Shown: one piece after another, positions 1-10,623 of the stretch | Position numbering within the stretch: the stretch's first letter is position 1 | Layout of the letters: every line of letters begins with the position of its first letter | Source of the DNA: Maratus speciosus | Taxonomy: Eukaryota; Arthropoda; Arachnida; Araneae; Salticidae | Assembly: GCA_963932465.1 (NCBI GenBank) | Contig: OZ010789.1 | Location: 595,707,581-595,771,580 of the forward strand | Length of the DNA stretch: 64,000 nt | Direction of reading: 5' to 3' | The notes under the pieces: generated by a model | Seen by the model: the letters and a program-made list of their open reading frames with translations, nothing else | What the model was told of the DNA's origin: nothing | Databases searched by the model: none | Program-made: the position numbers and the translations under genes

Positions 1-296
1 TCACGAGATCAAGGTTTGGACATATTAAAAAATTAGAAAAGAGTCAGTCTAAAAAATAATGTTGTGCATGAAACAGCGGCTTATTAGATGCCAAGGAAGG
101 TATTGTTAAGCCTAATCAAATTATTCGTAAGTTTTAAGTACGAAAGGTGCTATATTTAGAAAAGTATCAACGAAGTAATGTAAAGTTACCCTTATAGAAT
201 TGTATTAAAGTGTACGTGTTGTGATTAAAAAGTCTATTTATTCAAATCATCTATATATTAACATTTTACAAACAATAACTTCTACAAATTTATTTA

Positions 297-880
297 CTTC
301 AAATTAAATACCATTCAAGGGCACACTATATGCATTATGGCATATACTTATCGCACAAGAAATTAGAAAAAAAATTCTTTTGAGGAAAATAAGGAATTTT
401 CTTATTATTTTAAGCGTTATGAAGAACTTTTCAAAATGCCCCATGCGCATTCCATAGCAATTAAAATTCCCAATGGTTTTTTTTTATGCTAAATTATTTT
501 ATAGATACAAATAAAACTCTGCATAGGTTTTTGAAACTAAATGTAATTGGAAAAGTTAAAGGTAGTTAATTACAGAAATAGGATGCAAAAATGCTGAAAA
601 TTTCATAAAATTTATAAAATATTTTTTTTTCTTATATTTTTATTCGAATCTATAAAATTTGATGCACATTTTTATTTGTATATATAAAATAAACTTGCAT
701 AAAAAATATTCGGAATTTAATTGATATGGAATGCGCATGGGATATTTTGAAAAATTAGTTACAACACTTAAAATATTCCTTATTTTTCTCAAGATTTTTT
801 TTTAATTTTCTTCTGTGATAAGAATGTACCATAATACATATAGTTTGTCCTTGAATAGTGTTTAAAGTGAATTTTAAAAG
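297..880. repeat. Inverted-repeat element, ~225-bp arms
   Basis: The left arm (about 297-525) and the right arm (about 655-880) are imperfect reverse complements. Both contain CCATGCGCATTCCAT, a TATGCATTATGG or TATGTATTATGG stretch, and a similar ATTCAAGG end. The spacer is about 130 bp and non-coding. It looks like a non-autonomous foldback-type DNA transposon. I found no clear target-site duplication, so the superfamily is open. Confidence 0.6.
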
Positions 881-999
881 AATAAAAAAAAATGAGTTTG
901 AAGCTCCCTTGTCTTCTTAAACAAGAACCAAAAATTCATGCGACCAGCACAGATTATGAAACACTCTCGAACACCTTCAGAATACTTTGATAAAACTTT

Positions 1000-1440
1000 A
1001 GCCTTTATTAAGAATAAAGAAGTCTAAATCAACAATTTAGAAAATGCATAAAGCACTTGAAAATCCAATTACTGCAATTAACATCAAGAGTTGAAAAAAT
1101 ATCCGATTTTTTGTGCATCCCTGTATATGATTTATAGATTTGCATATATACTACGTAGAATGCTAAAAGATAGTTTAATTACACGCAAAACACAGTTGAA
1201 AATTTCTATTCAGTAATTTTCGTCAATAAATGGACATGTACGTGAGGTCTTTTGTGTAGCCCTGTATATGTTTTATCGAATATAAACACGCGAATTGGTA
1301 TGCAAAGAAAAAGTTCAATTTTAAAACGCGTACCACATCTGAAAACGCAATTCCAGCAATTATTCTTCATTAGCAGTACTGAAGCCAAATACGTTTGTGT
1401 GTCCCTGTAAATAATCGATTAAATATATGTATCCCAAATT
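1000..1440. repeat. ~140-bp tandem repeat, three decayed units
   Basis: The phrase TGTG-A/T-G/C-CCCTGTA recurs near 1113, 1253 and 1399, each time followed by AT-rich sequence with ATCGA or ATAGA. The units share an AATTCCAGCAATTA-like segment (AATTACTGCAATTA in the first). Spacing is about 140 bp. No coding potential is apparent, and the rest of 881-2105 holds nothing I recognise. Confidence 0.45.
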
Positions 1441-2105
1441 CTATAATCAGTGCTTTGAAGTACAGCTCAACGATATACATAATTTTAAATATGCTTAAAT
1501 ATGCTTAAAATTTTATAACGCCATTAAAATACAAACGCAAAAGTATTTTTCTATAGGCTGTAATGTAACTGACCACTTTTGAGTGTCGCTGCACTGTAAA
1601 CAAATATCTTTCAAACTGGACAGAACAAAACTGTAAACTTTTGTCGCCAGTGGAAAACCGCTTAATTTGCAGAAGATATCTGTAATGTTTCATCCAACCA
1701 GTGTTTTTCTGTGAAAAACATACAAAATTCACATTTTTTTTACAGAATTTTTTTTTTTGTTGTTGTTTATAACAGTTTTATTTCTATAAAAAATACAGTT
1801 TTTTTTAAGTGTGTAAATGAAACGGAATTAATAAACGGAATTATTAAACGCATTACAACTATTTTGGAAAATGCTTAAAATAGTTATTGCCTTGAAATGA
1901 GCCATGAACTGCCTTTTCCAGTTCATCATTGTGTATCAAAAAAAACCGAAATCCCCCTTTCTCTATTATCTCGTTCATACACGTTTTTTCTAGTCTTTTT
2001 TCATATGATATGAAGTTAAGAGAGAGTGGAAGTAGTTAAGTAAAGCCTTCTTTTTCATAATTAAATATGTAGAAGAATATTTAGTTTATAGATAATATAC
2101 ATATA

Positions 2106-2136
2106 CTAGGAAGGTAGCCCGTCAAAAATGACGGAA
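2106..2136 (-). other. Helitron 1 3' hairpin and CTAG end
   Basis: On the minus strand CCGTCA-TTTT-TGACGG forms a six-base-pair stem, followed after a short linker by CTAG at the terminus. This is the replication-terminator-like hairpin expected just inside a Helitron 3' end. Confidence 0.6.
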
Positions 2137-3552
2137 ATTTAGATATAAAGATATATACAACTCATGTACAAGAATATGAGTTTTCTCGCTTGTTCCGCAG
2201 TGATAGATGAAAAAAACACATTTATGAAAAACTGTGTACAGTTGAAGACCACTAATCTGCACAGTTTGGTTCCAAGTGTTATGCAGATTTGAGGCTTTTT
2301 GTGGTCATGTCTATTCAATCTTTTTTTACATTTTTTTTAAATTCATATATTGGACAATTTAGATTGTTGAGCCTTAAAAATAAATAAATAACACACTTGA
2401 AGTAAGGTTAAAAACTATTAATTTATCGTATACGATTTAATGAAATGGTACTATATGGTATTATACGTGTGTGCTTCACGATCTTGGTTACGACGTTGGC
2501 GAAATTGGCTGCAACTTGTCATAATCCTAATAGTGTGGGCCGCTATAACAAAAAAGTAACCAGTTTTTAGTAAAATTTCTGATATAAAGTAGCTTTCAAA
2601 AACTTGTGTAAAATTGCAGGCCGTTCTCGTGTTATGTCAGTGCTAGGAATAATATTTCTAACACTGAAGATTTTCCATGTATATATGGAATTTAGAAAAG
2701 CTTCTCCAAAAGAAAAGTCCTGAAATTACATTGTAATTCCTCTAACTTCAAAGTTTAATCGGGCCCTGATGTTGAGTACTGAAATATAATAAATACAGTT
2801 ATTTTGAACATTACAACAGAATTAAACAGTTAAACTTATTTAACTGAAACCCGCTGTTACTCCCCGATGTTATTTTTTAGTATTAAAAAAGAAAATTATT
2901 TAAAAATTTCAAATCATGCATTTATGATTTTTTTCCGTTTTTAATAACTAAATAATGGAAAAATAGGCTTTTGTTCTGAGCTCATAAATATGACAATAAA
3001 ATAATGTAACTAAGAGACATTGCAAAATTAAATCTTTGTGATTACAAACCATAAACATACGATACCGCCACCATTTACCTACTATGACGTCATTAGAATA
3101 TTGCCCATTGATTGTTCGAGAACTTACTTTGTGAATGATTACCTCAATGATTTAATATTTTTGACGTTTCACGATGAATGAATCACTTGTGTTTGTTTAG
3201 GTTTATGGAATGAGATATTAAGCTGTGAAACTAATTTCAATTGAAATTATCCAAGGATATATGTATTTTTAATCGAAATTAAAAACAATGCTTTGATCTC
3301 GAAATAAAAAGTTTTAGTTTGTATAATTTGTTATTTCTGTTAATTATTTATTTAAGTACTTTTCCATTATGGCGCATTTTTTTAAAAAAAAAGCTTGGCG
3401 CGATTCGGGCAACAGAAAGTGGGATATGTTGCGAAAATATATAAACAGCTATGAAAACAAATCTAATGAACTTTTATCTTTGTTTATATATGCACTTATA
3501 TACATAAAAAAATCGTTTCTAAATATATATAATTTTTTTATATACAAATTAC

Positions 3553-3871
3553 AGCACAGATTTTAGATATGAACCGGGATACCTAACTGGCGCCAAAATG
3601 GTGTTATTTTGCCTGCTATGGTAACCCGGCTATTGTTTTTTATTTATTAATAAATTGCTTATTTACCTTTATTTTATGCTTTTTAATTATATAAACTGCT
3701 TTGTTCTATAGTTATAATTCAAACTTTTATTTATTTATAGTTATTTCCTTTTCAAAATGATAGCAAATAATTGAAAAATATATAAGTAACTGGTCTTCGA
3801 AAGCGAGATTTCTGCCAAATTGGCGTCATAGAAAAATCACGCCAACCCCCATCGTATACGACATCTGTGCA
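3553..3871 (+). mobile_element. MITE-A, long form
   Basis: About 319 bp, starting AGCACAG and ending CATCTGTGCA. The near 8-bp duplication CAAATTAC (3545-3552) / AAAATTAC (3872-3879) flanks it. The empty site is preserved in the sister MITE-D at about 5950 (TACAAATTACATCTG), which confirms the insertion. Internal landmarks are CCGGG-TACC-ACTGGCGCC and, near the right end, TTGGCGTCATAGAAAAATC. It is non-coding. Confidence 0.75.
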
Positions 3872-3930
3872 AAAATTACTTCTGTTCCTTTATAAAAATG
3901 GGTAAATAGCTTTTTTTATATTAAATTGTC

Positions 3931-4132
3931 GGCACAGATGTCATATACGCCCATATTGGCGCGATTTTTTTTGACGCCGATGTCATATACGCACCGGGTA
4001 CTTAACTGGCGCCAAAGTGTCGTTATTTTGCTTGTAATGGTAACCCGAATGTTGTTTATGCTGTTGATGTTTTCGCCAAATTGGCGTCGGAAAAAAATCG
4101 CGCCAATATGGGGCGTATATGACATCTGTGCC
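3931..4132 (+). mobile_element. MITE-A, short form with extended inverted ends
   Basis: 202 bp, bounded by GGCACAGATGTCATATACG and its inverse. The left ~50 bp is an inverted copy of the right ~50 bp (CGCGCCAATATGGGGCG). Just inside lies a second GATGTCATATACGCACCGGG, which is the original left end of the long form. The flanks AAATTGTC and AACTTTTT do not match, so the TSD has decayed or the termini recombined. Overlapping reading frames on both strands are palindrome artefacts. Confidence 0.75.
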
Positions 4133-4631
4133 AACTTTTTTCTCGCCAAGAAACTTTTCTCCGAAGTATTGTACATAAGCAATGATTGCTATAAATGCAT
4201 TTTTAATTATGATATGCGCTTTTATGTTTCACTACATTTATGCATACTATACTGTGTGTATAAATGCTACAGTTCATATGCAAGGCTAAACAAAAGAATT
4301 CGTAAGGGTTACTGAGTATGAGACTAAATTGCTTAAAGGTGATTTTTAAAGGAGTTATGCATTTTTACGCTGAACTGCATTTAGTTTCCTAAGAAATGTT
4401 TGTAGAATATAGATAAAATGATATACATGGTCACGCAAAGAATTGGATACATAACCGTCTATGGATGATAATATTTGGAAATGTGATTTCAGTAGTTTTA
4501 AGAGTAGTTTAAATTAAATTTTAGCTAAATAGTGGCATGTAATAACGGTACTATTGGCTATGGATGGTAACTTCTGAAATCAATTTTTAATTTTTTTTAT
4601 GCGTTTTCTAAAACGTTTACTTAGTTATCTT

Positions 4632-4855
4632 GGTACTTCTTAGTTATCCCGTCGACCAAATTACTGTCGCCAAATTGTAAGATTAATTGCCAATAATGGT
4701 TACCATTAATTAATTAATTGTAAGATTAAATGCCAATAATGGCCAATAAAACCATTAATTCGACGTTTTATTTGTATTTTTGTTAATGTTTTACTATTGA
4801 TTTGGCGATTTATATAATTTGGCGAAATTGGTCGACGGGATATCTAAGAAGTAAC
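4632..4855 (+). mobile_element. MITE-B (GTCGACGGGAT family)
   Basis: 224 bp with ends GGTACTTCTTAGTTATCCCG and the inverse. It is flanked by a perfect 8-bp TSD, GTTATCTT, at 4624-4631 and 4856-4863. It is non-coding, with repeated GCCAATAATGG units inside. The 8-bp TSD fits hAT-like, P-like or Merlin-like transposases; the ends alone do not decide between them. Confidence 0.85.
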
Positions 4856-5030
4856 GTTATCTTATTTACCTTATTTCCCTAAATAACGAAGTTTTGTTAA
4901 AGCATTCAGGATGTGTTGGAAAGTGTTTCATATTCTATGCTTAACGCGTGATTTTTCTTTCTTCTTTAGTCATATTTTGCATTTATTTTATTCTTAATTT
5001 TTTAGTCTTATAATACTTTATAGAAACTTT

Positions 5031-5240
5031 GGCACAGTTGTCATATACGTTATCATATATTGGCGCGATTTTTTTCCGACGCCAATTTGGCGAAAACATC
5101 AACAGCATAAACAACAACATCCGGATTACCATATCAAGCAAAATTACGACACTTTGGCGCCAGTTAAGTACCCGTTGTGTATATGACATTGGCGTCAGAA
5201 AAAAATCGCGCCAATATGGGGCGTATATGACATCTGTGCC
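5031..5240 (-). mobile_element. MITE-A short form, inverted orientation
   Basis: 210 bp with GGCACAG...CTGTGCC ends and a perfect 8-bp TSD, GAAACTTT, at 5023-5030 and 5241-5248. The core reads in the opposite direction to the copy at 3931-4132 (GGCGCCAGTTAAGTACCCG). It has the same extended inverted end as the other short forms. Confidence 0.88.
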
Positions 5241-5339
5241 GAAACTTTAATATTCAATGTTCAAACTCTTTGCTCCACTCCCCTTGCATATAGTTCAAAC
5301 TATAACACGGATAGCGCAAAATAACAGACAGTTGTTACT

Positions 5340-5404
5340 TAAGAACAAAAAACTTCTTAAAACACCATCATTTTGATGGTGTTTTAAGAAGTTTTTTGTT
5401 CTTA
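5340..5404. repeat. Perfect 31-bp-stem hairpin
   Basis: Bases 5340-5370 are the exact reverse complement of 5374-5404, with a 3-nt TTT loop. The stem includes AACACCATCA / TGATGGTGTT. In sequence this old, a mismatch-free stem suggests recent formation by inverted duplication, or selection. It resembles a small-RNA precursor in shape only. Confidence 0.85.
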
Positions 5405-5440
5405 TTCATTCACATCAGTTTTAACTTATTTTCTTAGTTT

Positions 5441-6125
5441 GGTACTTTTCCACTGTAGGGGATTTGGTATTATTTTAAAAAAGCTTGGTGTAATTTGGAG
5501 ATCAGAAAGTGTTATTTGGGTACTTTTCCGTTATGCGGACACCATTGACGCCAAGCGTAATAGTTGGCGCAAAATCGTGAATTGAAGCATTTGAAAAATA
5601 AAAGAAAAACCATTGTCGATACTAAAGTGAGCATTTAAAAAATATAACATTTGAAAATTCCAGACTTTTATGAACTATTTCATCAAATCACAAATATATA
5701 CTTAAAATAAGTGAACAAATAACTGCTATAAAATAAAGCAACAAAATAAAACTCATATTAGGCTGCTGGCATAAAATTACAAATATCTTTTAGCATTTTG
5801 AAATAATTGGCGCATTAGCATACATTTTGGCATGGTGTCCGTATAACGGAAAAATATCGAGATTTGTTGTCAAATCATATAAACAGCTATGAAAACAAAT
5901 TTGATGAGCGTTTTTGTTTGTTTTATATGTATATTATTGATGTTTTTATGTACAAATTACATCTGTTTCTGTATAAAATTAGAGAAACGGCTTTTTTATG
6001 TTAAATAAATCGTATAAATATCGAAAAAAATGCGTGTGTATATAAAATGAAACAGTGAATAGGTTCCCTGAAAATATGTTACCAAATTTCCTTTTTCGCC
6101 AAGGCACCTATACTGGAAAAGTACC
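5441..6125. mobile_element. MITE-D copy 2, split by MITE-C
   Basis: The ends are GGTACTTTTCCACTGTAGG and its near inverse, CCTATACTGGAAAAGTACC. The body matches copy 1 and is interrupted by the element at 5519-5858. I see no clear TSD (flanks CTTAGTTT and TAAAGCAC). It is non-coding. Confidence 0.65.
5519..5858. mobile_element. MITE-C nested in MITE-D
   Basis: About 340 bp. The ends are GGTACTTTTCCGTTATGCGG and, inverted, GATATTTTTCCGTTATACGG, both continuing into ACACCAT. Flanks GTTATTTG and GAGATTTG match at 6 of 8 positions, consistent with an old 8-bp TSD. It shares the GGTACTT start with MITE-B and MITE-D, so the three are probably related families. Confidence 0.65.
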
Positions 6126-7639
6126 TAAAGCACATTAAAATCGCGCAGTTAGGAGTTCACACAGTACACCGTTGTCTATTGGCAGTTATTTTATTAGTAG
6201 CATAGGGAGGAAGATGTAAAGATGTACTTTAAATTCTCATTCATAGATTTCGAAAAATTATCTTAAAAGAGTGGCGTTTAAATTAAATTTCGGTCACCTC
6301 CATTATGAAAGATTAATGGTTTTAAATGAGAATTTCGCCAAATTAGCCAGCTATCGCCAAGTTGGCTAACATTTGGCGCTACTGTGGTAACCCTCCATTA
6401 ATATTTTTCAACAATTACTCATTTCAATGAGGCGGTCCTACCGGAATAGTGAGGGACACACAGAGACTTGGATTTTATATAAATAGATAGTATAAATTCT
6501 CTTTATTATATTACTAGCTGTTACCCGTGACTTCGTTCACGTAACATTTAAAGAAGTATAAATATATCAATTAAGCAAAAAATTCGATACATTAAAGCAT
6601 ATACAATTAACCCTTTTATCACATTTTATAGTAGAAATAATTCTGATGATCCCAATTTGCATATTTTAATATATATATGTAGGATCATTTAATTATTAAC
6701 CATTTGGAAAAATGGTTATTGTCCTCTGTCAGGGTAGGAAATCAAAAACATATGTGAAGAATTTTATTTGTTGAATCCGCATTTTATTAGTTTTCTGATT
6801 GGTCTATACAGTAATCTGTATTTCCCCTTTACTTTCAACAGAGATGGATACTTCTCTTGCCACTATGACAAAAAAGTAATAAAAACTAAAAAAAAAAAAA
6901 ATAATAACTCCGAAACAAATTGAGATACAGCTTTCAAACAAATTGCATTTAAAAGTACATTTTTTTCTCTATACGACGGTTTAAAAAGTAATATTGTGGG
7001 GTGTTTAGAAGTTTAAGAATGAAATTTCATTTAAAATCGGTCGTTAGATTTCTTGGAAATCTGACGATGGAAAAACCTTTTCCCGAACAGCCAAAGAAAT
7101 GCTTGGATAATACGTAATTTTCAGAAAATCTGACAAGTCGCAGGCGATTTTTGTCGCTTGCAATTTTTACGTGTAATAACACTATTAATGTTTAATTCAT
7201 GGCGTACGTAATGTATGATAAACTCCATGCGATTTTTTATATCTTAAATTTTAGTCTTTGAAAAAATCATTTTCCAAATGGTCGTTGTAATTTGTTAAAT
7301 TGCTTTTTTTTTTCCCCTGAGCTTAAGTAATAGAGTTGCTTATTGCTTTAAACCGCGAAAAAAAAAAAAAACAATTTATAGAAAACCCCCGATTAAGGAT
7401 AAACATTTTCATATTGACTCTTGTGTGGTAATTTACGATTATGGAATCTTCGAAATTTGCAGGAATATGCTCCAATGGTGGGCAAAGATTATCTTTCCCA
7501 GGTATATTTAATTGTAGATTTAGATATTTTAAAATCGAAAGAAATTTCAGAGAACAATACCTGATTATTACGCGGATTTTTTATTGGCTTTTCTTTTGTG
7601 CTTTTCTATAATCAAAATACGATTAAAAATTTGAGGGGG

Positions 7640-7905
7640 TGAAGTGACAGACGAATTTATTGCTTAATTCGAGGCATAGGCTCGGAGACTACTGACCAGG
7701 CCCCTACCTACCGGGGTTAACCCAGCTGAACGGGTTTGTAATTGTCTGGAAAGCAGGGCGATGCATTGTGAGTACATACGCCAGATCGCCGCAGGCGGCG
7801 GACTACACCAGCAAGCACCCGGGCCGATTATACTAAGCCAAGTTGATGAGTCTAGGTTGTTTATTGCAAACATAAATGATGTCACATGTAAAGCCTAGTC
7901 TCCAG
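7640..7905. repeat. GC-rich block of unknown origin inside Helitron 2
   Basis: About 265 bp, far richer in G+C than its surroundings, with CCTACCTACCGGGGTTAACC and a GCCGCAGGCGGCGG stretch. The minus strand has a 73-codon open frame with no recognised family. It could be captured host sequence, a SINE or LINE fragment, or foreign DNA. I cannot decide. Confidence 0.4.
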
Positions 7906-8944
7906 CTAAAATTACTTCCTAAACTTTTTTTACATCGACTTTCATATATTAGTTCTTAAAATTTTATTGAAACCGGCATTGTGGGAGATTGTACGGCAAA
8001 AGTATGGTAAACTTATGCTTTTGCGAATGATAAATTCCGTCGAAATCACGCCATTTTGTGTAAATTCTATAAAATGCTAATATATTTTCTATATGAAAAC
8101 AGACTAATGGTTTAAATTGTGACGACGCTTTCACCAGGTTATTTTCTCCTACGGAATAATACTTGTCGAGATTTTTTAAAAATCTTTCACTTCATGAATC
8201 ATGCAAAAATATGTATTTTAATTCATTTAAAACATGAAATCGCTTTATGAAACTGAATATTATTGTACATTTAGAAAAACATTTAGAAACATTAATTTTA
8301 TTAAATACTAAATTTCAAGTAAGAAATTCGATTTAAAATGTAAGCTAAAATTGCATTTTGAAATTCTGTGACTTTTAATGTAAAACATTATTTCTGAAAA
8401 GTGTATTGTTATTTTAATATTTTGTTTTTAATTTCGAAGCTGTTGAAATGAAAATGACATCACTTTGACGAAATTAAAATAAATATATATTAATATTTTC
8501 TGATTAAAATGAATGTTTTTCATCAAAAAAATATTACATCATTTTTACCCGATAAAAGTTTTTATTAAAAACGCCTTTGTGAAACGTTTAATCTGCCAAC
8601 AATTAAAAATAATTAATTAAAATAATATGTGTTTTTCTAATTGAAATAACTGTCCACTTTTATGCACGGAAGTGTTATTTACATCCTTGGTAGTAAATGT
8701 CAATAGGTTGACAGACTATTTTCGTTTTTGTCTCTGTGGAATAAATTCATTCATGAAGCTTCAATGGGTGAAAATATGATTTTAGTTTTTGGAAAATTTA
8801 CTTTGTTTATCAATTTTAAAGAGAAAATAGCCTCAAAAAAGATATTAACCCGTTTTATATCCGTTTTCTTCAACAAAAAATGCCTTCTCCTGTTAATGAT
8901 AAAGTGAATTTTGAATGAAACTCTCATTAGTGTGTAACTTATTA

Positions 8945-9180
8945 CAGTGGCTCACATTTGTTTTTGGACACTTGTGTTTTTGAAACTTACTTATAAAAAA
9001 CATCATCTAAATATTAAAGGATCTACTAAAAAAAAATTTCATATACACTTTCTTTTGTCTATAATAAAACCTACATATTGTAATGAAAATAAATTCGAAA
9101 CTTTTTTTTCAAAAAATTAATTTACTGAGAAATTGCTAAAAACAATCTCATATAAGTAATTGGACACTTGAAAGCTTTAC
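8945..9180 (+). repeat. Tc1 left inverted repeat
   Basis: Imperfect inverse of 10388-10623. Both arms carry GGACACTTG near the outer end and again near the inner end, as expected for paired transposase-binding sites in long-TIR Tc1 elements. Confidence 0.85.
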
Positions 9181-9305
9181 TAAAATTTTTGACAGACGAT
9201 ATTTTTTGTTATTTATTTTTATTATAAATCGAATATTATCGTCTGCACTTAGAAATTACTACTAAGTCATGTAAATTTGTTTACATTTCTATATTTGAAG
9301 TGAAC

Positions 9306-10316
9306 ATGGCCGGACGCTACAAAGTTACAACAAATTCCATTCGTAATTTAATCATAGAACATTTTAAATAGAACATTAATTACAAGGTAAAAGCATCAGA
9401 AATATCGCAAAACTGTGTTAAAGTAAGTCATTTAACTGTTTTTGATATTATAAAACGATGGAAACTACGTGGAACTGTTGAAAAAGCATTAAACTCTGGA
9501 GTTCCTCATAAGCTAACTCCCAGGAATCGAAGGTTTATTATGCATAAAATCAAGAAAAATCCAAGAATGAGTGCAGTGAAACTTACAACAAAATTAGAAA
9601 ACAGATTTGCCATAAAATTAAACCCTCAAATTGTTAGACGAGTCATAAGATCATATGGATACAACAGTAGAGTTGCCAGAAGAAAATTTTTCGTTAATGA
9701 AAGAGCAAGAACGTTACGTCTGGATTTTGCAAAATACATGGTAGACGAAGTTTTATCGTTTTGGGAAAACGTCATATTTGTGGATGAATCAAAATTTAAC
9801 ATAATTGGGTCTGAGGTGCGAATAAGTGTGTGGAGATAGCCCAACGACGAGCTCATTCCGGAAAATCTCTTGCCAACTGTCAAACAAGGAGGTGGAGGCA
9901 TAATGGTTTAGGGATGTTTTGCTGCTTCTGTTATGGGAAATTTAGTTTTCATTGAAAGGAATAAGGACCAATATAAGTATATGAATATCCTGAAAGAAAA
10001 CTTCAAAATATCTGCCAAAAAACTTGGAATTCAAAACGCATTCAATTCCTATCACGATAATGATCCCAAACATACAGCCCTAGATGTTCGCTTATGGCTG
10101 CTGTGCAACTGTCCCAAAGTTATCAAGACTCCACCATGTTCTCCAGATTTAAACCAAATTGAAAATGTGTGGAATGAACTGGAGAAAAACACAAGAAAAC
10201 ATTATATTTCTTCGAAAGAACAACTTAAAACAGTATTAACAGAGAAATGGAGCAAAATTGAACATTCTTACACTTAAAAACTAGTTGCATCCGTGCCAAA
10301 ACGCATTAAAGTGTAA
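9306..10316 (+). pseudogene. Tc1 transposase, four in-frame stops
   Basis: An ATG at 9306 and a TAA at 10314 frame 336 codons, the usual length for a Tc1 transposase (a nuclear DDE enzyme that cuts and pastes the element at TA sites). The frame stays continuous but has stops at 9369, 9837, 9909 and 10275; the one at 9909 replaces the Trp of the usual GG..MVWG motif. An N-terminal helix-turn-helix region (ISQNCVKVSHLTV) precedes the catalytic core. The catalytic residues are intact: Asp160 in FVDESKFN, Asp251 in YHDNDPKHT and Glu286 in LNQIENVW. The 34-residue gap between the last two is the Tc1 D34E signature. No frameshifts are seen, so inactivation was by point mutation. The broken frame cannot make an active enzyme. 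Confidence 0.92.
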
Positions 10317-10387
10317 TATCAGCTAAAGGATACCCAACAAAGTATTAAAATCTTTGATTATATGCATATTTTTGTTTACATTTATTA

Positions 10388-10623
10388 AATGTTCCAAGTG
10401 TCCAATTACTTGTGGGATTGTTTTTAACACTATCTCGGAAAATTAATTTTTCGAAAAAAAAGTTTTGAAATTTTTTACATTAAAATATATAGGTTTTATT
10501 GTAGGCAAAAGATAGCGTGTATATATATATATATATTTAAAGTAGATCCTTTAATATTTATAGGATGTTTTTTGTAAGTAAGTTTCATAAACATAAGTGT
10601 CCAAAAACAAATGTGACCCACTG
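10388..10623 (-). repeat. Tc1 right inverted repeat
   Basis: Inverse of the left arm, ending GTGACCCACTG before the TA. It contains a short (TA)n tract near 10520 that the left arm lacks. Confidence 0.85.

Larger units (their letters stand above)
3354..4176. mobile_element. MITE-D copy 1, split by two MITE-A insertions
   Basis: It starts AAGTACTTTTCCATTATGG and parallels the better copy at 5441-6125: both contain AAAGCTTGG, CAGAAAGTG and ATATAAACAGCTATGAAAAC. Its body is interrupted by the elements at 3553-3871 and 3931-4132. The right end near 4140-4176 (CTCGCCAAGAAAC) is decayed. The short methionine-started frame inside it is AT-rich and has no recognised homology. Confidence 0.5.
2106..6487 (-). 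mobile_element. Helitron 1 (minus strand), packed with MITEs
   Basis: Read on the minus strand, the element begins TCTATTTATATAAAATCC (ending at 6487) and finishes with a hairpin and CTAG at 2106. It sits exactly between a flanking A and T (T at 6488 and A at 2105 on the plus strand), the rule for canonical Helitrons. The subterminal text near 6450 (CTCTGTGTGTC on the minus strand) is typical of Helitron 5' ends. I see no Rep or helicase reading frame, so it is non-autonomous. At least six small DNA transposons are nested inside and account for much of its length. Confidence 0.65.
8945..10623 (+). mobile_element. Tc1-type transposon, complete but dead
   Basis: 1679 bp, flanked by TA at 8943-8944 and 10624-10625. 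The long imperfect inverted repeats (about 235 bp each, 8945-9180 and 10388-10623) start CAGTGGCTCACATTTG and CAGTGGGTCACATTTG. Near the inner edge of each arm both contain GTAATTGGACACTTG. One transposase reading frame with in-frame stops fills the centre. It inserted into Helitron 2, so it is younger than that element. Confidence 0.93.

Noticed and set aside
3916..4315. Overlapping 88- and 129-codon frames on both strands
   Set aside because: They are palindrome artefacts of the MITE-A short form; the same happens at 4983-5250.
9626..9901. 91-codon minus-strand frame
   Set aside because: Antisense shadow of the Tc1 transposase.
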